From Cytophagales bacterium (GTDB taxonomy: Bacteria > Bacteroidota > Bacteroidia > Cytophagales > Cyclobacteriaceae), in contig DNTA01000296.1 of assembly GCA_003500135.1 (NCBI GenBank), positions 378-8,278 on the forward strand: a stretch of 7,901 nucleotides of DNA. The letters run 5' to 3'. Below the pieces are notes generated by a model. That model searched no databases, was not told where the DNA came from, and saw only the letters and a program-made list of their open reading frames with translations. This document shows, piece after piece, positions 6,612 through 7,901 of this stretch (the first letter of the stretch is position 1; every line of letters starts with the position of its first letter). The position numbers and the translations under genes are program-made.

Positions 6612-7642
6612 TCGATTGTCCATTACCTTATGAAGAAAACGATGTAATAACTTCGGCACATGGCGCAGGAGGCAAAACTATGCACAAATTTCTTCGTGAC
6701 CTGGTATACGAAACACTTGGCAATTCCTTTTTGAATACACAACACGATGGGGCCATTCTAAACCTTAACGGAAAAACAGCCTTTTCAACTGACAGTTATG
6801 TTGTTTCTCCTGCTTTTTTTCCCGGTGGAAATATTGGCGATCTGGCCGTTAACGGAACGGTTAATGATCTTGCGATGTGCGGTGCAAAAGCCCGGTATCT
6901 TTCTCTTTCCTGTATTTTGGAAGAGGGCATTCCGGTATCGAGGGTGTACGATGTATTGATCAGTGTTAAAAATGCTGCGGAATATGCAGGTGTTAACATT
7001 GTGACAGGAGATACAAAGGTGGTTGAAAATGGCAAGGGAGACGGCATATATCTCAATACTTCCGGAATTGGCTCAATTCATGATCGTGCTGATATCGCTC
7101 ATACGAGAATAGAAGAAGGAATGTCGATTATTGTAAGCAACGACATTGCCGCCCACGGCATGGCAATTATGGCCCTGAGGGAGCAATTGAATCTTTCACC
7201 TACTATTCTAAGTGACACTCAACCCCTTCATAGGCCTGTTTTGACTTTACTTGATTGGTTCGGCGATAAGGTTATCATGCTGCGTGATGCTACCCGTGGA
7301 GGTTTGGCAACCGTGTTAAACGAGTGGACTTCAATGGTGGACCTTGGAATTGAACTTGAAGAACAGACCATTCCGGTTAAAAATGAAGTGAGCAGTTTAT
7401 GTGAGATATTAGGTATAGATCCACTCTACGTGGCTAATGAAGGAGTTTTTGTTATGGTACTGCCCGGGACCATTGCTCATGAGGCACTGGAAATAATGCA
7501 TACATTACCCGAGTGTAAAGGGGCATCAATCATAGGTAAGTTCACTTCAAATCACAAAGGTAAAGTAGTTGTGAAAAGCATGTACGGAGGAAACCGGGTA
7601 GTAGGAATGCTGGCCGGTGATCCATTGCCGCGCATATGTTGA
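6608..7642 (+). CDS. hypE: Thiocarboxamide dehydratase HypE (cyanide ligand synthesis)
   Basis: This 344-residue protein accepts a carbamoyl group from HypF on its C-terminal cysteine, dehydrates it with ATP to a thiocyanate, and hands cyanide to the HypC-HypD iron. The start at 6608 gives MIDCPLPYEENDVITSAHGAG, the expected N-terminus. An upstream ATG at 6494 would add 38 residues from within hypD and is rejected. It has PurM/AIRS-type ATP-binding elements: HGAGGK at 18-23, FSTDSYVV at 59-66, GGNIGDLAVNGTVNDLAM at 73-90, and DATRGGLATVLNE from Asp227. The last four residues are PRIC, with Cys344 the modified residue and no tail after it. It is the last gene of the operon and converges on the 5S rRNA. 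Confidence 0.97.
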   Translation: MIDCPLPYEENDVITSAHGAGGKTMHKFLRDLVYETLGNSFLNTQHDGAILNLNGKTAFSTDSYVVSPAFFPGGNIGDLAVNGTVNDLAMCGAKARYLSLSCILEEGIPVSRVYDVLISVKNAAEYAGVNIVTGDTKVVENGKGDGIYLNTSGIGSIHDRADIAHTRIEEGMSIIVSNDIAAHGMAIMALREQLNLSPTILSDTQPLHRPVLTLLDWFGDKVIMLRDATRGGLATVLNEWTSMVDLGIELEEQTIPVKNEVSSLCEILGIDPLYVANEGVFVMVLPGTIAHEALEIMHTLPECKGASIIGKFTSNHKGKVVVKSMYGGNRVVGMLAGDPLPRIC

Positions 7643-7653
7643 GATAATCGGCA

Positions 7654-7674
7654 ATTCCCTAAAAATCTGGGAAT
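7654..7674. other. Short hairpin downstream of hypE
   Basis: ATTCCC (7654-7659) and GGGAAT (7669-7674) can pair around a 9-nt loop, 11 bases after the hypE stop. On the plus strand it is followed by A7, not by a T-tract, so it is not a standard intrinsic terminator. It may mark or protect the 3' end of the hyp transcript. Confidence 0.35.
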
Positions 7675-7704
7675 AAAAAAAGCCTCAACGTATTAGGTTG
7701 AGGC
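7675..7704 (-). terminator. Rho-independent terminator of the rRNA operon
   Basis: On the minus strand, GCCTCAAC and GTTGAGGC (arms at 7697-7704 and 7682-7689) pair perfectly around a 7-nt loop and are followed by T7 (7681-7675). It lies about 12 bases after the 5S rRNA 3' end. The plus strand lacks a T-tract after the stem, so the terminator is directional. Confidence 0.9.
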
Positions 7705-7716
7705 CTAAATGATAAA

Positions 7717-7827
7717 TTGGCAACGACTTACTCTCCCATCTGTTACGATAGTACCATCAGCGCTGAGGGGCTTAACTTCTCTGTTCGGAAAGGGAAGAGG
7801 TGGAACACCCTCGCTAAAGCCACCATA
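7717..7827 (-). rRNA. rrf: 5S ribosomal RNA
   Basis: The minus strand shows the conserved 5S core: GGTGTTCCACCTCTTCCC, CCGAACAGAGAAGTTAAGC, CTGATGGTACT and GGGAGAGTA, ending GTCGTTGCC. The ends GGTGGC and GTTGCC pair as helix I, giving about 110 nt; exact termini are estimates. With the terminator downstream, this is the 3' end of an rRNA operon whose 23S and 16S genes should lie right of the window. Confidence 0.95.
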
Positions 7828-7901
7828 ATGCCTTGACGATCTTTTGATCGTTGAATGCTTTATTTATGACATGTTGATGTGTGAGTAAGAACCCAAAAGT
7901 A
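7828..7901 (-). other. 23S-5S spacer (partial) with a small hairpin
   Basis: This is sequence upstream of the 5S gene on the minus strand. It contains a perfect ACGATC/GATCGT stem with a TTTT loop on the plus strand (7836-7851), extendable by an outer T-A pair and wobble pairs, which could be an rRNA processing stem. No tRNA and no recognisable 23S 3' end is seen before the window stops. Confidence 0.5.

Overview
The window looks like a Bacteroidota chromosome fragment. The evidence is AT-rich intergenic DNA, no Shine-Dalgarno sequences before the genes, TAnnTTTG-like promoter elements, and a 5S rRNA and TPR-type histidine kinase remnant of the style found in that phylum. This assignment rests on recognition of features, not on a database search.

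Layout. Positions 1-126 (minus strand) are the 5' end of a group II intron of class C type. It sits directly against a strong terminator-like hairpin at 128-159. Positions 328-1247 (plus) are a decayed histidine kinase gene that has lost its central sensor region and carries one frameshift and two in-frame stops. At 1355-1868 there are two small paralogous genes for secreted or membrane-anchored His-rich proteins, each preceded by a possible Crp/Fnr-type site and promoter. From 1861 to 7642 there is a compact, complete [NiFe]-hydrogenase maturation operon: hypA, hypB, hypF, hypC, hypD, hypE. Genes in it overlap by 4-8 bases or are separated by 3-16 bases. Converging on it from the right is the end of an rRNA operon on the minus strand: a 5S rRNA at about 7717-7827, its terminator at 7675-7704, and the start of the 23S-5S spacer.

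How the genes work together. HypF and HypE make the cyanide ligands from carbamoyl phosphate. HypC and HypD assemble the Fe(CN)2CO unit. HypA and HypB insert nickel. The two small proteins carry a His pattern (Hx2Hx8Hx5EH) resembling the N-terminal nickel-binding region of HupE/UreJ permeases, so a role in nickel capture at the membrane is a reasonable inference. No hydrogenase structural subunit is in the window, so the client enzyme must be encoded elsewhere.

Both edges fall in sequence that is normally multi-copy (a group II intron and an rRNA operon). The window may therefore be a whole assembly contig broken at repeats. The most unusual items are the tandem mini-HupE-like proteins with their paired Fnr-like promoters, and the class C intron placed next to a bidirectional hairpin.
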